Source of the DNA: Paracoccaceae bacterium
Lineage (GTDB): Bacteria; Pseudomonadota; Alphaproteobacteria; Rhodobacterales; Rhodobacteraceae
Length of the DNA: 6,316 nt
Direction: 5' to 3'
Assembly: GCA_011523445.1 (NCBI GenBank)
Contig: WTGT01000090.1
Coordinates: 1 to 6,316, forward strand
Shown here: positions 4,731 to 6,316 of the stretch, piece by piece
How the letters are laid out: each line of letters starts with the position of its first letter
Numbering within the stretch: the first letter of the stretch is position 1
Program-made: the position numbers and the translations under genes
The notes under the pieces: model-generated
Told to the model about the DNA's origin: nothing
The model's database searches: none
The model's input: the letters and a program-made list of their open reading frames with translations, nothing else

Positions 4731-6316
4731 TGAGCCGTTCTCCATCAATGTCAAAAAAGCAGGGTGAACAAATCTCACCTTGATATACCTTGTCCTTGTT
4801 GAATATTCCGACCTCTTGCCCCATACTTGCCAAACCATTCTCGCAGAGCGCCAGGGCAATTGGCTGATTGAGGTTGGGACTAAAGTAACTAGATGTGATG
4901 AACCCTAGTGATCGTCGTGGACCTGCTGCGGGTACAAGATGGGCACCTGTTGGAAGAACGGGATGATCAGGATCAACCTTGATTCCAACCAGCTGTCTGC
5001 GGTCGGTTCTTTTTCCCTCGATTGAAAAGAGCGATCTCTTGCCCAGAAATTCATCCTTACGTCTGTTCATCGGGCCAGAAATACCCAAATCCTGAGGCAT
5101 GGTTAATCCATCGGTATCCTTGCCAACCAGTATATAACCCTTTTCAGCCCTCAACAGGGCGGAGGCTTCAACACCGATAAAGGTACCACCCATGTTTTTT
5201 ACAACAGGATATAGCTCTTCTAGCAAGTTCCCTACATGACCAGCCGGTACAGAAATCTCATAGGATTGTTCACCTGTGAAACTGACCCTGGCAATTCTGT
5301 AATGCAAATCGTCAGAAGCAGTTTCAAAAACTGACATATGAGGCAGGGCTTCAATCCGGGAATAATCCGGCAGGTCTGATAGTTTAAGTGCTTCGGAAGC
5401 CATGGGGCCGGCTACCGTTAGGGTTGCCCAGTTATGTGTTGTGTCATGAATCGCCAAAATTGAATCACCAAACCTGTCCTGCCTGGCTTCCTCCAGATTG
5501 AGTCTGATAACTTCGACATGTGAGCTGGAAGCTGATACGATATAACGATTGTCGTCCAATTTCAGGATAATCCCATCGTCCAATATGATGCCTCCTTCTG
5601 TCAGCATGAAATTATACCTGATTTTACCAGGCTTCAGATTTGAAACCGGTATATAAAAACAATAGTCCAACAGCTTGCCGGCATCAGGTCCGATGACCTC
5701 GATTTTACCAAGAGGGGATGCATCGAACAATACAACCTTTTCCCTGGTAATTCTGGCCTCTGTTCTGGCAGCCTCAATCTCGTCTCCCTCCACATATTTT
5801 GAAGGTCGCAACCAACCGCCATATTCTCGAAATTCCGCACCAAGGTTACGGTGAAAAGGTTCCAGTTCCAAACGTTTCAGGGGATTGAACTTGGCACCAT
5901 GTCTTTGACCAGTAATGATACTGAGTGGTACAGGTACATATGGCGGTCTAAATGTGGTTGTTCCAATAGCTTCTATTGAATCACCCGAAAGATTTGAAAG
6001 GAGAAAAATTCCGGCCAGATTGGAGGTTTTCCCCTGATCTACTGCCATTCCCAGGGTTGTATACCTCTTGAGATGTTCAACTTCGGAGTAACCTTCATCA
6101 AAGACATGTTCAACATCGGCGAGGGTAACATCATTAAAATAATCCACCCAAATTCGATCTGTTCCGGTTTGGTTTGGTCGAAAGGGATAAAGGGTATGTA
6201 CTTTCCCTTCACTGGGAAACATTTCCTCAATGTTTTTGCCACCGCCAGCTTGATATCCATCGGCCAAAACGTCCATGAAATCAAATTTGCCATTGGCAGC
6301 ACCCGCAGTTGTAATA
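4723..6316 (-). CDS. soxA: Sarcosine oxidase alpha subunit (SoxA), C-terminal 530 residues; N-terminus beyond right edge
   Basis: This is the C-terminal half of a chain usually near 1000 residues. Heterotetrameric sarcosine oxidase converts sarcosine and O2 to glycine and H2O2 and passes the methyl carbon to tetrahydrofolate. The first visible residues (ITTAGAANG) end the nucleotide-binding region. Next is the SoxA-specific linker domain with DYFNDVT and GYSEVEHLKRYTTLGMAVDQGKTSN (about residues 75-99 of the fragment). From about residue 150 a GcvT-type folate-binding domain follows: FDASPLGKIEVIGPDA, YNFMLTEGGIILDDGII, SYEISVPAG, LLRAEKGYILVGKDTDG and FLGKRSL, then a C-terminal barrel with RRQLVGIKV, LGFITSSY and the ending FFDIDGERLNG. 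The reading frame is open to the edge, with no frameshift. soxG follows with an 8-bp overlap; soxB and soxD would be expected to the right, outside the window. The paralogue MgdC of N-methylglutamate dehydrogenase cannot be excluded without those neighbours. Confidence 0.93.
   Translation of the reverse strand, partial: ITTAGAANGKFDFMDVLADGYQAGGGKNIEEMFPSEGKVHTLYPFRPNQTGTDRIWVDYFNDVTLADVEHVFDEGYSEVEHLKRYTTLGMAVDQGKTSNLAGIFLLSNLSGDSIEAIGTTTFRPPYVPVPLSIITGQRHGAKFNPLKRLELEPFHRNLGAEFREYGGWLRPSKYVEGDEIEAARTEARITREKVVLFDASPLGKIEVIGPDAGKLLDYCFYIPVSNLKPGKIRYNFMLTEGGIILDDGIILKLDDNRYIVSASSSHVEVIRLNLEEARQDRFGDSILAIHDTTHNWATLTVAGPMASEALKLSDLPDYSRIEALPHMSVFETASDDLHYRIARVSFTGEQSYEISVPAGHVGNLLEELYPVVKNMGGTFIGVEASALLRAEKGYILVGKDTDGLTMPQDLGISGPMNRRKDEFLGKRSLFSIEGKRTDRRQLVGIKVDPDHPVLPTGAHLVPAAGPRRSLGFITSSYFSPNLNQPIALALCENGLASMGQEVGIFNKDKVYQGEICSPCFFDIDGERLNG

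Noticed and set aside
4191..4859. Longer soxG reading frame of 222 codons starting at 4859
   Set aside because: The first 43 codons overlap conserved soxA sequence in another frame and look unlike SoxG. The ATG at 4730 has a ribosome-binding site and makes a normal short overlap.

Overview
The window looks like ordinary chromosomal DNA from a Gram-negative bacterium, most likely an alphaproteobacterium of moderate-to-low GC content (judged by eye, not computed). Three things point that way. An outer-membrane-type lipoprotein of the LpoA/YraM class lies divergently from rsmI. rsmI is followed by gshB, an association typical of alphaproteobacteria. A heterotetrameric-type sarcosine oxidase (soxA, soxG) is also present. 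A marine heterotroph would fit, but that is only a guess.

Layout, left to right. Positions 1-884 (minus) hold the N-terminal 294 residues of a periplasmic-binding-fold lipoprotein whose C-terminus lies beyond the left edge. A 210-bp divergent intergenic region follows. Then rsmI (1095-1949, plus; 16S rRNA 2'-O-methyltransferase) and gshB (2017-2967, plus; glutathione synthase) are separated by 67 bp that contains an 8-bp inverted repeat. The yraN gene often found between them is missing. gshB converges on a minus-strand block with only 10 bp between the two stop codons, and both stop codons are arms of a small hairpin.

Read in transcription order from the right edge, the minus-strand block is soxA (partial, 6316-4723), soxG (4730-4191), cobU (4098-3559) and a cobC-like histidine phosphatase (3562-2978). 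soxA/soxG overlap by 8 bp and cobU/cobC by 4 bp (ATGA), so each pair is probably translationally coupled. A 92-bp gap without a convincing terminator separates the two pairs, so they may or may not share a transcript.

The genes work in four areas: envelope (lipoprotein), ribosome modification (RsmI), thiol and redox balance (GshB), and one-carbon/methylamine catabolism with cobalamin nucleotide-loop assembly (SoxA/SoxG, CobU/CobC). SoxA/SoxG would oxidatively demethylate sarcosine to glycine and pass the methyl carbon to tetrahydrofolate. CobU and the phosphatase would act in activating cobinamide and dephosphorylating alpha-ribazole phosphate. I found no mobile element, CRISPR array, RNA gene, riboswitch or evidence of an undescribed system. 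The notable points are small-scale: gene overlaps, start codons, short inverted repeats and a few departures from family motifs.
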